DNA of 59,211 bases from JBQCDV01 sp051960855 (GTDB lineage: Bacteria; Actinomycetota; Actinomycetes; JAJZTN01), in contig JBQCDV010000084.1 in NCBI GenBank assembly GCA_051960855.1, forward strand, positions 1-59,211. Reading direction: 5' to 3'. Position numbers and translations under genes: made by a program. The notes below the pieces were generated by a model that saw only the letters and a list, made by a program, of their open reading frames with translations, ran no database searches and was not told the origin of the DNA. Positions 1 to 8,823 of the stretch are shown here, one piece after another (position 1 is the stretch's first letter; each line of letters begins with the position of its first letter).

Positions 1-555
1 CCCTTCCACGTCGTGCGCCTGGCCGGTGACGCCCTCGACAGGTGCCGGCGCCGGGTCCAACTCGCGATCCACGGGCACCGTGGGTTCAGGGACGACCCGC
101 TCTACAAGTCGCGGCGCACGCTGCACACCGGCGCGGACCTGCTCACCAACAAGCAGAGCGACAGGCTACGCGCGCTGTTCGTTGATGACGCTCACGTCGA
201 GGTCGAGGCGACCTGGTGTGTCTACCAGCGCATGATCGCCGCCTATCGCCACGAGGACCGGCAACGTGGCCGCGAGCTCATGGAGAAGCTGATCACCGAC
301 CTCAGCGCCGGCGTCCCCAAGGTGCTCACCGAGCTCACCACCCTGGGCCGGACCCTGAAGAAGCGAGCCGCCGACGTGCTCGCCTACTTCGAACGACCCG
401 GCACCAGCAACGGGCCGACCGAGGCGCTCAACGGACGGCTCGAACACCTGCGCGGCTCCGCACTCGGGTTCCGCAACCTGACCAACTACATCGCCCGAAG
501 CCTGCTCGAGACCGGCGGCTTCAGACCCCAACTCCTACACCCCCGATTGGGATGA
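1..555 (+). CDS. ISL3-family transposase, C-terminal part (cut by window start)
   Basis: The frame is open from base 1 (Pro-Phe-His-Val-Val-Arg) to a TGA at 553, so the gene begins upstream and only about 184 residues are visible. The DPFHVV-like opening, the DDPLYKSRRTL segment and the terminal GTSNGPTEALNGRLEHLRG block, which carries the conserved Glu of the catalytic triad, are typical of the C-terminal half of ISL3-type DDE transposases in actinobacteria. The enzyme would bind the terminal repeats of its element and catalyse transposition. No frameshift is visible in this part. The terminal repeat of the element could not be identified between the stop codon and the hairpin at 582. The family call is from motif recognition. 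Confidence 0.85.
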   Translation, partial: PFHVVRLAGDALDRCRRRVQLAIHGHRGFRDDPLYKSRRTLHTGADLLTNKQSDRLRALFVDDAHVEVEATWCVYQRMIAAYRHEDRQRGRELMEKLITDLSAGVPKVLTELTTLGRTLKKRAADVLAYFERPGTSNGPTEALNGRLEHLRGSALGFRNLTNYIARSLLETGGFRPQLLHPRLG

Positions 556-581
556 GCCGCTATCGTCATCACGACAGAAAA

Positions 582-606
582 GGCCGGCACCTCAAAGGTG
601 CCGGCC
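582..606 (-). terminator. Rho-independent terminator of hpd
   Basis: Perfect 11-bp stem (582-592 pairs with 596-606, GGCCGGCACCT arm) with a 3-nt loop. Read on the minus strand it is followed by TTTT, the classical intrinsic-terminator layout, and it lies 76 nt beyond the hpd stop codon. It also separates hpd from the oncoming transposase. Confidence 0.75.
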
Positions 607-633
607 CTTTCGTGTGTCGTACCGCCGGTTTCA

Positions 634-695
634 CAGGTTGCCGCAGTGCTGTCTCGCGGCAACCTGCTCGGCCTGGCGGCCTCACAGGTTGCCGC
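634..695. repeat. Direct-inverted-direct 11-bp repeat at the hpd 3' end
   Basis: CAGGTTGCCGC occurs at 634-644 and 685-695, with its exact inverse GCGGCAACCTG at 656-666. The last copy is the final codons of hpd; the others lie in the trailer. The central copy can pair with either neighbour, giving two mutually exclusive hairpins. This may be a local duplication of the gene end. Confidence 0.7.
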
Positions 696-1887
696 GGCGC
701 TCCTGCTCCCGCTCGATGGCCTCGAACAGCGCCTTGAAGTTGCCCTTGCCGAAGCCCAGTGAGCCGTGGCGCTCGATCAGCTCGTAGAACACCGTGGGCC
801 GGTCGCCGATCGGTTTGGTGAAGATCTGCAGCAGGTAGCCGTCCTCGTCGCGGTCCACGAGGATCTTGCGCTGCTGCAACTCCTCGATCGGGACGCGCAC
901 CTCGCCGATGCGCTTCCTCAGCTCGGGGTCCTCGTAGTAGCTGTCGGGAGTGTCGAGGAACTGCACCCCGTTGGCGCGCATACGGTCCACCGTCGACAGG
1001 ATGTCGTTGACGGCCAGCGCGACGTGCTGTGCGCCAGCGCCGTCGTAGAACTCGAGGAACTCGTCGATCTGCGACTTCTTCTTCGCGATCGCCGGCTCGT
1101 TGAGCGGGAACTTCACGCGGTGGTTGCCGTTTGACACCACCTTGCTCATCAGCGCGGAGTAGTCCGTCGCGATGTCGTCGCCGATGAACTCGGCCATGTT
1201 CACGAAGCCCATGACCTTGTTGTAGAACTCCACCCACTCGTCCATGCGGCCGAGCTCGACATTGCCGACGATGTGGTCGATGGCCTGGAAGAGGCGCTTC
1301 GGCGCGTCCGCCGGGCGCGTCACCGTCGTCTCACGGGCCACGTAGCCGGGCAGGTAGGGGCCGGAGTAGCGCGAGCGGTCCACGAGGCTGTGCCGGGTGT
1401 CGCCGTAGGCGGCGATCGCCGCCATGCGAACGGTGCCGTGCTCGTCGGAGACGTCGTGCGGCTCCTCGAGGATCGTGGCGCCGACCGAGCGCGCGTGCTC
1501 GATGCACTTGTCGACGTCGGGCACCTCGAGAGCGATGTCGGAGATGCCGTCGCCGTGCTTGCGGTGGTGGTCGAGCAGCGGGCTCGAGGGGTGGACGCCG
1601 CCGTTGATGACGAATCGCGCCGAGCCGGACTTCAGCACGTAGGACACCGAGTCACGGCGCCCAGTCTCCGGGCCGGCGTAGGCAACCAGGTCCATCCCGA
1701 ACGCAAGCTGGTAGAACTGCGCGGTCTGCGTGGCATTGCCGCAGACGAAGACCGCGGCGTCCATCGCCGTCACGGGGAAGACGTCCTTGGTCTCGTCATA
1801 CTCCACCAGGCCCACGAGCTGCTTGAGCTGCTGCAGGTCGAGGTCGGCCTGGCGCTCCTCGGGCGTGAGCACACTGTCGATCGTCAC
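682..1887 (-). CDS. hpd: 4-hydroxyphenylpyruvate dioxygenase
   Basis: Non-haem Fe(II) enzyme that converts 4-hydroxyphenylpyruvate to homogentisate in tyrosine breakdown. The 401-residue protein has the two-VOC-domain layout of the family. The three iron ligands are recognisable: His in DHIVGNV, His in QHVALAV, and Glu in VFYELIERHG near the C-terminus, which is followed by the conserved LGFGKGNFKALFEAIE helix. A longer open frame exists upstream, but the GTG at 1887 is preceded by GAGGAG four bases away and matches the usual N-terminus, so it is chosen. The gene is divergent from an Lrp/AsnC regulator (184 bp between starts), a common arrangement in actinobacteria that suggests local control. 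Confidence 0.95.
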   Translation of the reverse strand: MTIDSVLTPEERQADLDLQQLKQLVGLVEYDETKDVFPVTAMDAAVFVCGNATQTAQFYQLAFGMDLVAYAGPETGRRDSVSYVLKSGSARFVINGGVHPSSPLLDHHRKHGDGISDIALEVPDVDKCIEHARSVGATILEEPHDVSDEHGTVRMAAIAAYGDTRHSLVDRSRYSGPYLPGYVARETTVTRPADAPKRLFQAIDHIVGNVELGRMDEWVEFYNKVMGFVNMAEFIGDDIATDYSALMSKVVSNGNHRVKFPLNEPAIAKKKSQIDEFLEFYDGAGAQHVALAVNDILSTVDRMRANGVQFLDTPDSYYEDPELRKRIGEVRVPIEELQQRKILVDRDEDGYLLQIFTKPIGDRPTVFYELIERHGSLGFGKGNFKALFEAIEREQERRGNL

Positions 1888-2014
1888 GAGTCCTCCTCGG
1901 CGTGTGGCTGTAGGTGCGCACCTTCCCGCACCGCCGCGGTGTGAGCAACCTGCGCCGATTGGGCTGGTCACTCTGTCGGTTTTTCCGAGGGCGGCAGGCT
2001 GCTCGTTAGGCGAT

Positions 2015-2047
2015 CTGTACAGCCTCCACGCGAAGAGGCCGCATAAT
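2015..2047 (+). promoter_or_regulatory. Possible promoter/operator between hpd and the Lrp gene
   Basis: The 184-bp divergent spacer holds a CATAAT -10-like box (2042-2047), 24 bases before the ATG of the regulator, and an 8-bp palindrome CTGTACAG (2015-2022) that could be part of a regulator site. No convincing -35 box was found. Weak, inferred from position and sequence only. Confidence 0.3.
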
Positions 2048-2071
2048 GCTCGAACGACGGAGGGAGGCATC

Positions 2072-2560
2072 ATGTCCGCAGCACACTCGCCGCTCGATGC
2101 GCTGGACGCCGCTCTGCTGCAGTTGTTCACCGACGAGCCGCGCGTGGGCGTGCTGGAGGCGTCGCGACGGCTGGGAGCAGCCCGCGGGACCGTGCAGGCA
2201 CGCCTGGACCGGATGGCTTCCGCCGGCGTCATTCAGGGCTTTGGCCCGCAGGTCGACCCCGCCGCCCTGGGGTTCGCGGTGACGGCGTTCGCGACCCTCG
2301 AGATCCGACAGGGCCACGGCCACGAGGCCGTCGCGGAGCACCTGGCTGGCATCCCGGAGGTGCTGGAGGCGTACACGATCACCGGGGCCGCGGACATGTT
2401 CTGCCGGATCGTCGCCCGCTCCAACGCCGACCTGCAGCGCGTCATCGACCTCGTCGTCGCCTCCCCCGGCATCCAGCGCACGTCCACCGTCGTCGCGCTC
2501 GCCACCCAGGTGCCGTACCGCGTGCTGCCGCTGGCCCACGCGGTCGCGGGCACCTCCTAA
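2072..2560 (+). CDS. Lrp/AsnC-family transcriptional regulator
   Basis: A 162-residue protein of standard length for the family. The N-terminal winged HTH (about residues 5-60: LDALDAALLQLFTDEP, ASRRLG, ARLDRMASAGVI) is followed by a RAM/AsnC ligand-binding domain (about 70-150) containing the conserved Gly-rich turn TITGAADMFCRIVA. The ATG at 2072 has a strong GGAGGG ribosome site. It is divergent from hpd, so the most likely role is control of tyrosine/4-hydroxyphenylpyruvate catabolism in response to an amino acid or aromatic acid. The effector cannot be told from sequence. Confidence 0.9.
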   Translation: MSAAHSPLDALDAALLQLFTDEPRVGVLEASRRLGAARGTVQARLDRMASAGVIQGFGPQVDPAALGFAVTAFATLEIRQGHGHEAVAEHLAGIPEVLEAYTITGAADMFCRIVARSNADLQRVIDLVVASPGIQRTSTVVALATQVPYRVLPLAHAVAGTS

Positions 2561-2654
2561 GACTCGCAAACCGAAACGACGCAGGCGTTTGAGTCGCTTG
2601 CTTTTCGGCAAGTGCTCAGGAGTCGAGAGCTGCACCCGACTTCTGGAGCGTGCC

Positions 2655-4457
2655 ATGACGCAGACCACCGCAGACTTCCTTCTCGCCCGCCTCCGGGAGT
2701 GGGGCGTGGATACCGTGTTCGGTTACGCCGGAGACGGCATCAACGGCATCCTGGCCGCCTGGGAGCGGGCCAAGGACGACCCCAAGTTCATCCAGGCGCG
2801 ACACGAGGAGCTCGCCGCCTTCGAGGCGTGCGCCTACGCGAAGTTCTCGGGCAAGCCCGGATTCGTCTTCGCGACGTCCGGCCCCGGAGCGATCCACACC
2901 CTCAACGGTCTCTACGACGCCAAGCTTGACCACGTGCCCGTCGTGGCCATCGTCGGACAGACCGCGCGCAGTGCGATGGGCGGTGCCTACCAGCAGGAGG
3001 TCGACCTGCAGAACCTCCTCAAGGACGTCGCCAACGAGTACTGCGTGACGGTCAGCTCGCCCAAGCAGCTGCCCAACGTGCTCGACCGCGCAATCCGAGT
3101 CGCGACCTCCCGTCGCACCGTCACGGCGCTGATCATCCACAGCGACGTGCAGGAGGAGGAGTACGTCGCGCCGACGCACGCCTTCAAGGAGGTCCCCTCC
3201 AGCCTGGGCATGACCTACGCGGCCCACGTCCCGCACGAGGACGACGTCAAGCGCGCGGCCGACGTGCTCAACGCCGGCTCCAAGGTGGCGATCCTGATTG
3301 GCCAGGGCGCCCGCGGGGCCAAGGAAGAGGTCATGCAGGTCGCCGAGACCCTCGGCGGTGGTGTGGCGAAGGCGCTGCTCGGCAAGGACTCCCTGCCGGA
3401 CACCCTCCCCTACGTCACGGGCTCCATCGGGCTGCTCGGGACCCGCCCGAGCTACGAGATGATGATGGACTGCGACACGCTGCTCGTCGTCGGGTCCAGT
3501 TTCCCGTACACGCAGTTCTTCCCGCCGCTCGACCAGGCTCGAGCCGTCCAGATCGACGCCGACCCCACGATGATCGGCATGCGCTACCCCTTCGAGGTCA
3601 ACCTCGTGGGAGACGCCAAGGCAACCCTGCAGCGTCTGCTGCCGCTGCTGCAGACCAAGAGCGACCGGAGCTGGCGCGACAAGATCGAGAGCGACGTCAA
3701 GCGCTGGTGGGAGGTCATGGAGCGCCGGGCCGCTGTGTCCGCCGACCCGATCAACCCGCAGCTGGTCTTCGCCGAGCTCTCGCCGCTGCTGCCCGACAAC
3801 GCCATTCTCGCCGCCGACTCGGGCTCGTCGGCGAACTGGTACGCCCGCCACATCAAGATGCGCGGCGACATGCGCGGGTCTCTCTCAGGCAACCTCGCCA
3901 CGATGTGCCCCGGCGCGCCCTACGTGACCGGTGCCAAGTTCGCCCACCCGGACCGTCCCGCGATCGGCTTCGTGGGCGACGGGGCCATGCAGATGCTCGG
4001 CATCAACGAGCTGATCACGATCAAGCACTACTGGCAGGACTGGCAGGACCCGCGGGCGATCATCGGCGTCCTCCACAACAACGACCTCAACCAGGTCACG
4101 TGGGAGATGCGAGCGATGGCCGGCTCGCCGGAGTTCCTGCCGTCGCAGCACCTGCCGTCGTTCCCCTTCGCCGACTACGCCCGCAGCCTGGGCTTCCTCG
4201 GGATCAAGGTGGACTCCCCCGAGGGCGTCAAGCCGGCCTGGGAGCAGGCGCTGGCGGCTGACCGGCCGACCCTGATCGAGTTCATGACCGACGCCTCGAT
4301 TCCGCCGATTCCGCCGCACGCGACCTGGGAGCAGATCGAGAAGGCGGGCAAGGCCGTGCTCGGCGGCGACGCCGACACCTGGGGCATGGTCAAGGAAGGC
4401 ATCAAGGAGAAGGTGCAGGACTTCCTGCCCGGTGGCCACTCGGAGGTCAAGCACTGA
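2655..4457 (+). CDS. Thiamine-diphosphate-dependent enzyme (acetolactate synthase / pyruvate oxidase superfamily)
   Basis: A 600-residue ThDP enzyme with the three-domain POX/ALS fold. The N-terminal pyrimidine-binding domain has GYAGDGINGIL and the catalytic Glu in RHEELAAFEA. The C-terminal pyrophosphate-binding domain has GDGAMQMLGINELI followed by HNNDLNQVTWE, i.e. the GDG...NN Mg-ThDP motif. The ATG at 2655 has GGAG six bases upstream; upstream in-frame starts lack this. It heads an operon: its stop overlaps the next start by one base. Context (GMC oxidoreductase, enolase-superfamily protein) points to oxidation or lyase chemistry on a keto acid derived from a sugar. Substrate unknown: decarboxylase, oxidase or ligase activity are all possible. 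Confidence 0.85.
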   Translation: MTQTTADFLLARLREWGVDTVFGYAGDGINGILAAWERAKDDPKFIQARHEELAAFEACAYAKFSGKPGFVFATSGPGAIHTLNGLYDAKLDHVPVVAIVGQTARSAMGGAYQQEVDLQNLLKDVANEYCVTVSSPKQLPNVLDRAIRVATSRRTVTALIIHSDVQEEEYVAPTHAFKEVPSSLGMTYAAHVPHEDDVKRAADVLNAGSKVAILIGQGARGAKEEVMQVAETLGGGVAKALLGKDSLPDTLPYVTGSIGLLGTRPSYEMMMDCDTLLVVGSSFPYTQFFPPLDQARAVQIDADPTMIGMRYPFEVNLVGDAKATLQRLLPLLQTKSDRSWRDKIESDVKRWWEVMERRAAVSADPINPQLVFAELSPLLPDNAILAADSGSSANWYARHIKMRGDMRGSLSGNLATMCPGAPYVTGAKFAHPDRPAIGFVGDGAMQMLGINELITIKHYWQDWQDPRAIIGVLHNNDLNQVTWEMRAMAGSPEFLPSQHLPSFPFADYARSLGFLGIKVDSPEGVKPAWEQALAADRPTLIEFMTDASIPPIPPHATWEQIEKAGKAVLGGDADTWGMVKEGIKEKVQDFLPGGHSEVKH

Positions 4458-4918
4458 TGGCTCTGCTCACGTCACCTGGGCAGCGCCGGGAGCACCTGCT
4501 CGACCGCATGCTGCGCAACGTGCGCACGGGGCACTTCGAGCGATCGCTGTCGGCCCTCACGGCGGTGGGCTCGCTCGCAGTGTCTGGCGAGATCTGGATG
4601 GAGCACGACCGGGCTTCCTTCGGCAACACCTGGATGTGGCTGCCCGTCGTCATGGGGCCGGTTGGCGCGGCTGCCGGCATCGCCGGTGCCGTGAGCAAGC
4701 GCGCCGCGAAGACCGCCCTTCCGATTGCTAGTGCGGCGATTGTCGCGACCGGTGTGCAGGGCACCTACTTCCACGCTCGGGGCATCGCTCAGCGCCCGGG
4801 CGGCTGGAAGCTGCCGCGCTACAACGGCGAGATGGGGCCGCCCCCCATCGCCCCGCTGCTCATGACGATGGTCGGTGGCATGGGACTGCTCGCCGCCGTG
4901 CTGCGCCGGGAGCAGTGA
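4457..4918 (+). CDS. Predicted membrane protein of the sugar-oxidation operon
   Basis: 153 residues with four hydrophobic segments (about residues 30-45, 56-80, 87-103 and 128-148), linked by short charged loops, so probably an integral membrane protein. No catalytic motif seen. It overlaps the preceding ThDP-enzyme stop (TGATG) and ends 3 bp before the next gene, so it is translationally coupled. In membrane-bound sugar dehydrogenases a small membrane partner anchors the soluble subunits or passes electrons to the chain; that role here is inference from neighbours only, and no haem-binding CxxCH motif is present. Confidence 0.7.
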   Translation: MALLTSPGQRREHLLDRMLRNVRTGHFERSLSALTAVGSLAVSGEIWMEHDRASFGNTWMWLPVVMGPVGAAAGIAGAVSKRAAKTALPIASAAIVATGVQGTYFHARGIAQRPGGWKLPRYNGEMGPPPIAPLLMTMVGGMGLLAAVLRREQ

Positions 4919-4921
4919 CCG

Positions 4922-5902
4922 ATGCGTCGACCCCGGGAGAAGGGCCGGACAGAGGCGTGGTCGCCGGGCACGACACCGGACGGCGCGCGACCGAGACAGC
5001 TCCACCACATCGTCCAGGGCCATCACACCGGTCAGACCCCCAACGGACGTCCGAGCCGCTTCCCTGGCTATGACGTCCTGCGGGAGGTCGACCGGTGGGA
5101 TGAGCCGACGCGACGGGTGGTGCTCGCCAGGTTGCAGCGTCCCGGCGCGCTCCGCTTCTTCACCCCGAAGGAGGCAGCGATCCTGCAGCCGCTCTCGGAC
5201 CTGGTCCTGGACCAGGACACCGAGCCGAGGGTGCCGATCGTCCCGGTCATCGACCAACGCATGGCCGACGGGGAGACCGACGGCTACCGCTTCGCCGACA
5301 TGCCCTCCGATCGCGAGGCGTGGCAGCGTTCCCTGGCGGCCCTCGACGAGATGGCTCGGGTGCGACGCGGCAACGGCTTCGCCGAGATCGACGACCTCCA
5401 GCGCTCGGAGCTGATCACCGAGATCGCCGAGGGCCGCGGCTCCGACGGCGCCGGTCACTTCGGCGACATGCCGTGCGAGCGAGTCTGGAACCTCTGGACT
5501 CGCTACCTGGTAGATGCCTTCTACCGGCATCCATGGTCCTGGAATGAGATCGGCTTCGGTGGCCCGGCCTATCCCCGCGGCTACAAGTCCGCGGGGGTGA
5601 ACAAGCGGGAGCCATGGGAGACCAAGGACGAGGGACTGCACTGGCCCTCATCGCTGCGCTCTGAACGGGTGGCGGCGGGCGACGAGCCGGAGTTCGACAT
5701 GGGGCCGCAGCACGCCAGCCAGGTCGCAGAGCTGCAGGAGCGGATGATCGACGGCTCGTCGGCCCTGCCGGCACCGCATCCGCATCCACCGGCAGGCGAC
5801 AAGCCGCTCGCGCACGCCAGCGACGACAGCGCCGACAACACGGCAGCGCAGGGCCCGGTTGCCACCGGCACTGACAGCAACGACAGCGAGGAGTCCGAGT
5901 GA
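4922..5902 (+). CDS. Gluconate 2-dehydrogenase subunit 3-like protein
   Basis: 326 residues. The central part (about 75-210) resembles gluconate 2-dehydrogenase subunit 3: a segment beginning FFTPKEAAILQPLSDLVLDQDTEP (cited in part), then FADMPSDREAW and a C-terminal WSWNEIGFGGPAYPRGY block. The last ~70 residues are low-complexity (His/Pro, then Asp/Ser/Glu). The gene starts 3 bp after its upstream neighbour and the GMC flavoprotein follows 13 bp downstream, as expected for a flavoprotein-small subunit pair. No twin-arginine signal was recognised, unlike many proteobacterial homologues. Family-level call. Confidence 0.75.
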   Translation: MRRPREKGRTEAWSPGTTPDGARPRQLHHIVQGHHTGQTPNGRPSRFPGYDVLREVDRWDEPTRRVVLARLQRPGALRFFTPKEAAILQPLSDLVLDQDTEPRVPIVPVIDQRMADGETDGYRFADMPSDREAWQRSLAALDEMARVRRGNGFAEIDDLQRSELITEIAEGRGSDGAGHFGDMPCERVWNLWTRYLVDAFYRHPWSWNEIGFGGPAYPRGYKSAGVNKREPWETKDEGLHWPSSLRSERVAAGDEPEFDMGPQHASQVAELQERMIDGSSALPAPHPHPPAGDKPLAHASDDSADNTAAQGPVATGTDSNDSEESE

Positions 5903-5915
5903 GAGGGGCGATTTC

Positions 5916-7604
5916 ATGAACAGCGTCCGCCGGCGCAACGAGTCGGCGTGGCTGCTTCCCCTCGACGGGACGCGGACCAACTGGGACCTGCGCGACAGTA
6001 TGCGTCGCTATGACGAGAACGACGAGGTCGACCTCGTCATCGTCGGCGCTGGCGCCGGGGGCGGCACCCTCGCCCAGCGGATGGCGCGGGCTGGATGGAA
6101 GGTCGTCGTCCTCGAGGCTGGGCCCTTCTGGGATCCCGACCGCGACTGGGTGAGCGACGAGGCCGGTGCCCGTGACCTCTACTGGATCGAGACGCGGGTC
6201 ATCGACGGCAACAACCCCGTCGAGATGGGCAGCAACAACTCCGGCCGCGGAGTCGGCGGCTCGATGGTGCACTACGCCGGCTACACCCCGCGCTTCCATC
6301 CCTCCGACTTCGAGACCAAGACACGCGACGGTGTCGGCCAGGACTGGCCCATCAGCTACTGGGACCTCAAGCCGTACTACGAGGCCATCGAGCAGGAGCT
6401 GCCGGTGGCCGGTCAGGACTGGCCCTGGGGTGACCCGCACAGCTACCCGCAGTCGCCCCACCCGATCGGCGGCAACGGCGACATCCTGATGCGCGGGTTC
6501 CTCAACGCCGGCATCGACGTCCGGGTCGGCCCCGTCGCGATCAGCAACGGGCGCTTCGGCCACCGCCCGCACTGCATCTACCGCGGCTTCTGCCTGCAGG
6601 GCTGCAAGGTCAACGCCAAGGCCTCCCCGCTGATCACTCACATCCCCGATGCGCTGAAGCACGGCGCGGAGGTGCGTCCGGCGTCGTTCGCGACCCGGGT
6701 GCTCGTCGACGCGAGCACCAATCTCGCGACGGGCGTCGAGTACGTCGACGAGATGACCGGGCACGTGCATCGTCAGCGCGCCCGGCATGTCGCCGTCGCG
6801 GGCTACTCCATCGAGACGCCCCGACTGCTGCTCAACAGCGCGACCGACGCTCATCCCGACGGCCTCGGCAACGGCCACGACCTGCTCGGGCGCTACCTGA
6901 TGGTGCAGGGAGCACCGCAGATCGCCGGCCGGTTCGATGAGGAGATCCGGTCCTACAAGGCGCCGCCGCCCTCGATCTCGTCCGAGGCCTTCTACGAGAC
7001 CCAGCCGGACAAGCCCTACAAGCGCGGGTTCTCGCTGCAGACGGTGTCACCGCTGCCGATCCAGTGGGCCAAGCACTGGACGGGACGCGGCATGTGGGGA
7101 CGGCCGCTGCGGGAGAACGCGACGGACTTCGTGCACTGGGCGACCATGGGCGCGCTGTGCGAGTTCCTGCCGCTGCCGGACAACCGGGTCACTCTCGACG
7201 AGGAGAAGGACCGCCGCGGCATTCCGGTGGCCCGCTTCACCTACTCGCGGTGCGAGAACGACGAGAAGCTGATGGGCGCGGCCACCAAGGTCATCACCGA
7301 GATCATGAACGCCGCGGGCGGCTCGAACGTGATGACCAGCGACCGCGTCGCCCACCTCGTCGGCGGCGCCCGCATGGGGGCTGACGCGACGCAGGGGGTC
7401 GTGGGTCCGGACCACCGGATGTTCGACTGCCCCAACGTGCTCATCGTCGACGGCAGCGTCCTGCCGACTCAGGGAAGCGCGAACCCGGCCCTGACCATCA
7501 TGGCGCTCGCGGCCCGGTGCGCCGACCTGCTCGTCGCCGGCGGGCGATCCGGCGCCCGGGTGCCGGAGACCTCCCGAACGACGTCGTCGGTAGGTGCGGC
7601 ATGA
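5916..7604 (+). CDS. GMC-family oxidoreductase (gluconate 2-dehydrogenase flavoprotein-like)
   Basis: A 562-residue FAD enzyme. The Rossmann FAD motif VDLVIVGAGAGGGTLA lies near residue 40, followed by the acidic residue in VVVLEAG. The GMC signature region reads SGRGVGGSMVHYAGYTPR, and the C-terminal catalytic region has GGARMGADATQG and GSANPALTIMALAAR. The ATG at 5916 follows a GAGAGGGG ribosome site. With the preceding subunit-3-like protein it probably oxidises a sugar or sugar acid at the membrane. A cytochrome c subunit, usual in the three-subunit proteobacterial enzyme, is absent here. Its stop overlaps the next start (ATGA). Confidence 0.88.
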   Translation: MNSVRRRNESAWLLPLDGTRTNWDLRDSMRRYDENDEVDLVIVGAGAGGGTLAQRMARAGWKVVVLEAGPFWDPDRDWVSDEAGARDLYWIETRVIDGNNPVEMGSNNSGRGVGGSMVHYAGYTPRFHPSDFETKTRDGVGQDWPISYWDLKPYYEAIEQELPVAGQDWPWGDPHSYPQSPHPIGGNGDILMRGFLNAGIDVRVGPVAISNGRFGHRPHCIYRGFCLQGCKVNAKASPLITHIPDALKHGAEVRPASFATRVLVDASTNLATGVEYVDEMTGHVHRQRARHVAVAGYSIETPRLLLNSATDAHPDGLGNGHDLLGRYLMVQGAPQIAGRFDEEIRSYKAPPPSISSEAFYETQPDKPYKRGFSLQTVSPLPIQWAKHWTGRGMWGRPLRENATDFVHWATMGALCEFLPLPDNRVTLDEEKDRRGIPVARFTYSRCENDEKLMGAATKVITEIMNAAGGSNVMTSDRVAHLVGGARMGADATQGVVGPDHRMFDCPNVLIVDGSVLPTQGSANPALTIMALAARCADLLVAGGRSGARVPETSRTTSSVGAA

Positions 7605-8734
7605 GCGGCACGCAGGGTCGCGCAAGCGTCACGGACGCGACGATCGACGACCTGAGCGTCGAGGTCTACACCGTCCCGACCGACAGCCCGGAGGCTGACG
7701 GCACGATGACGTGGGACAAGACCACGATGGTCCTGGTCCGCGCCCGGTCTGGTGACACCGAGGGCATCGGCTACACCTACGCCTCGCCGGCCTGTCGGCC
7801 GCTCATCGAGGGCGCGCTCCGCGACCAGGTGCTGCACCGGCCGGCGCTCGACACGACCGGCGCCTGGGTGGCGGTGCAGCGGCAGCTGCGCAACATCGGC
7901 CGTCCAGGCATCGGCAGCTGCGCGCTGTCAGCGATCGACATCGCGCTGCACGACCTCAAGGGCCGGCTGCTCGGCGTCCCCGTCGCCGACCTGCTGGGGC
8001 GTTGCTTCGAGGACGTCAAGGTCTACGGCAGCGGCGGCTTCACGACCTACGACGACGAGCGCACCGTCGAGCAGATGCGGCACTGGGCCAAGGAGCAGGC
8101 CATCCCCCGCGTCAAGCTCAAGATCGGTGAGTCGTGGGGCAGCCGCGAGCAGCGCGACCTGCACCGGGTGGAGCTGGTGCGCTCGGTCGTCGGCGACGAG
8201 GTCGAGGTCTTCGTCGATGCCAACGGCGGCTACACGGTCGGCCAGGCTGTGCGGATGGGGCGCCGCTACGACGCGCTGGGCGTCACCTGGTTCGAGGAGC
8301 CTGTCAGCAGCGACGACCTCGCCGGTCTGCACGAGATCCGCGGGCAGATCACGGCCGATGTCGCGGCCGGGGAGTACGGCTACGACCTCGTCTACTTCGA
8401 CCGGATGATCGACGCCCGGGCGGTGGACTGCCTGCAGGTCGATGTCACCCGGTGCGGCGGCTACACGGAGTGGTTCCGTATCGCCGCCGTCGCCGCCGGC
8501 TCCGGGCTGCAGGTATCGGCGCACTGCGCCCCCAACCTCGCAGCACATCCGGGAGTGGCGACGCCGAACGTGCGGCACCTGGAGTGGTTCCACGACCACG
8601 TGCGGATTGAGGAGCTGTTCTTCGAAGGCACGCTCGACCCGCAGGGCGGCACCGTGACCCCGAGCCGGGAGCGCCCGGGTCTGGGCCTCACGCTGCGCAC
8701 CGACGAGGCGGCCCGCTACGCCGTTCGGGAATGA
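7601..8734 (+). CDS. Mandelate racemase/muconate lactonizing enzyme-type enolase-superfamily protein
   Basis: A 377-residue enolase-superfamily member. The KxK motif appears as RVKLKIG (about residue 170). Metal ligands are Asp in FVDANGGY, Glu in WFEEPV and Glu in AAGEYGYD; a C-terminal His is in VSAHCAPNLAAH. These features suit an acid-sugar dehydratase or racemase acting by proton abstraction next to a carboxylate. The ATGA overlap with the GMC gene couples them, suggesting that the dehydrogenase product (an aldonate) is the substrate; this is inference. A perfect hairpin follows at 8742. Confidence 0.88.
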   Translation: MSGTQGRASVTDATIDDLSVEVYTVPTDSPEADGTMTWDKTTMVLVRARSGDTEGIGYTYASPACRPLIEGALRDQVLHRPALDTTGAWVAVQRQLRNIGRPGIGSCALSAIDIALHDLKGRLLGVPVADLLGRCFEDVKVYGSGGFTTYDDERTVEQMRHWAKEQAIPRVKLKIGESWGSREQRDLHRVELVRSVVGDEVEVFVDANGGYTVGQAVRMGRRYDALGVTWFEEPVSSDDLAGLHEIRGQITADVAAGEYGYDLVYFDRMIDARAVDCLQVDVTRCGGYTEWFRIAAVAAGSGLQVSAHCAPNLAAHPGVATPNVRHLEWFHDHVRIEELFFEGTLDPQGGTVTPSRERPGLGLTLRTDEAARYAVRE

Positions 8735-8741
8735 CGGGGAT

Positions 8742-8779
8742 CGCCTCGCGTCCCGGGAAGTCTCCCGGGACGCGAGGCG
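8742..8779 (+). terminator. Long perfect hairpin after the sugar-oxidation operon
   Basis: A perfect 17-bp stem (8742-8758 with 8763-8779) and a 4-nt loop, 8 nt beyond the enolase-superfamily stop. No T-run follows, as is common for actinobacterial hairpin terminators. It separates the operon from the thioredoxin gene. Confidence 0.7.
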
Positions 8780-8823
8780 TTGGACCCAGTAGCAAGCACG
8801 CAGTCACGCAGGAAGGGGCCGTC

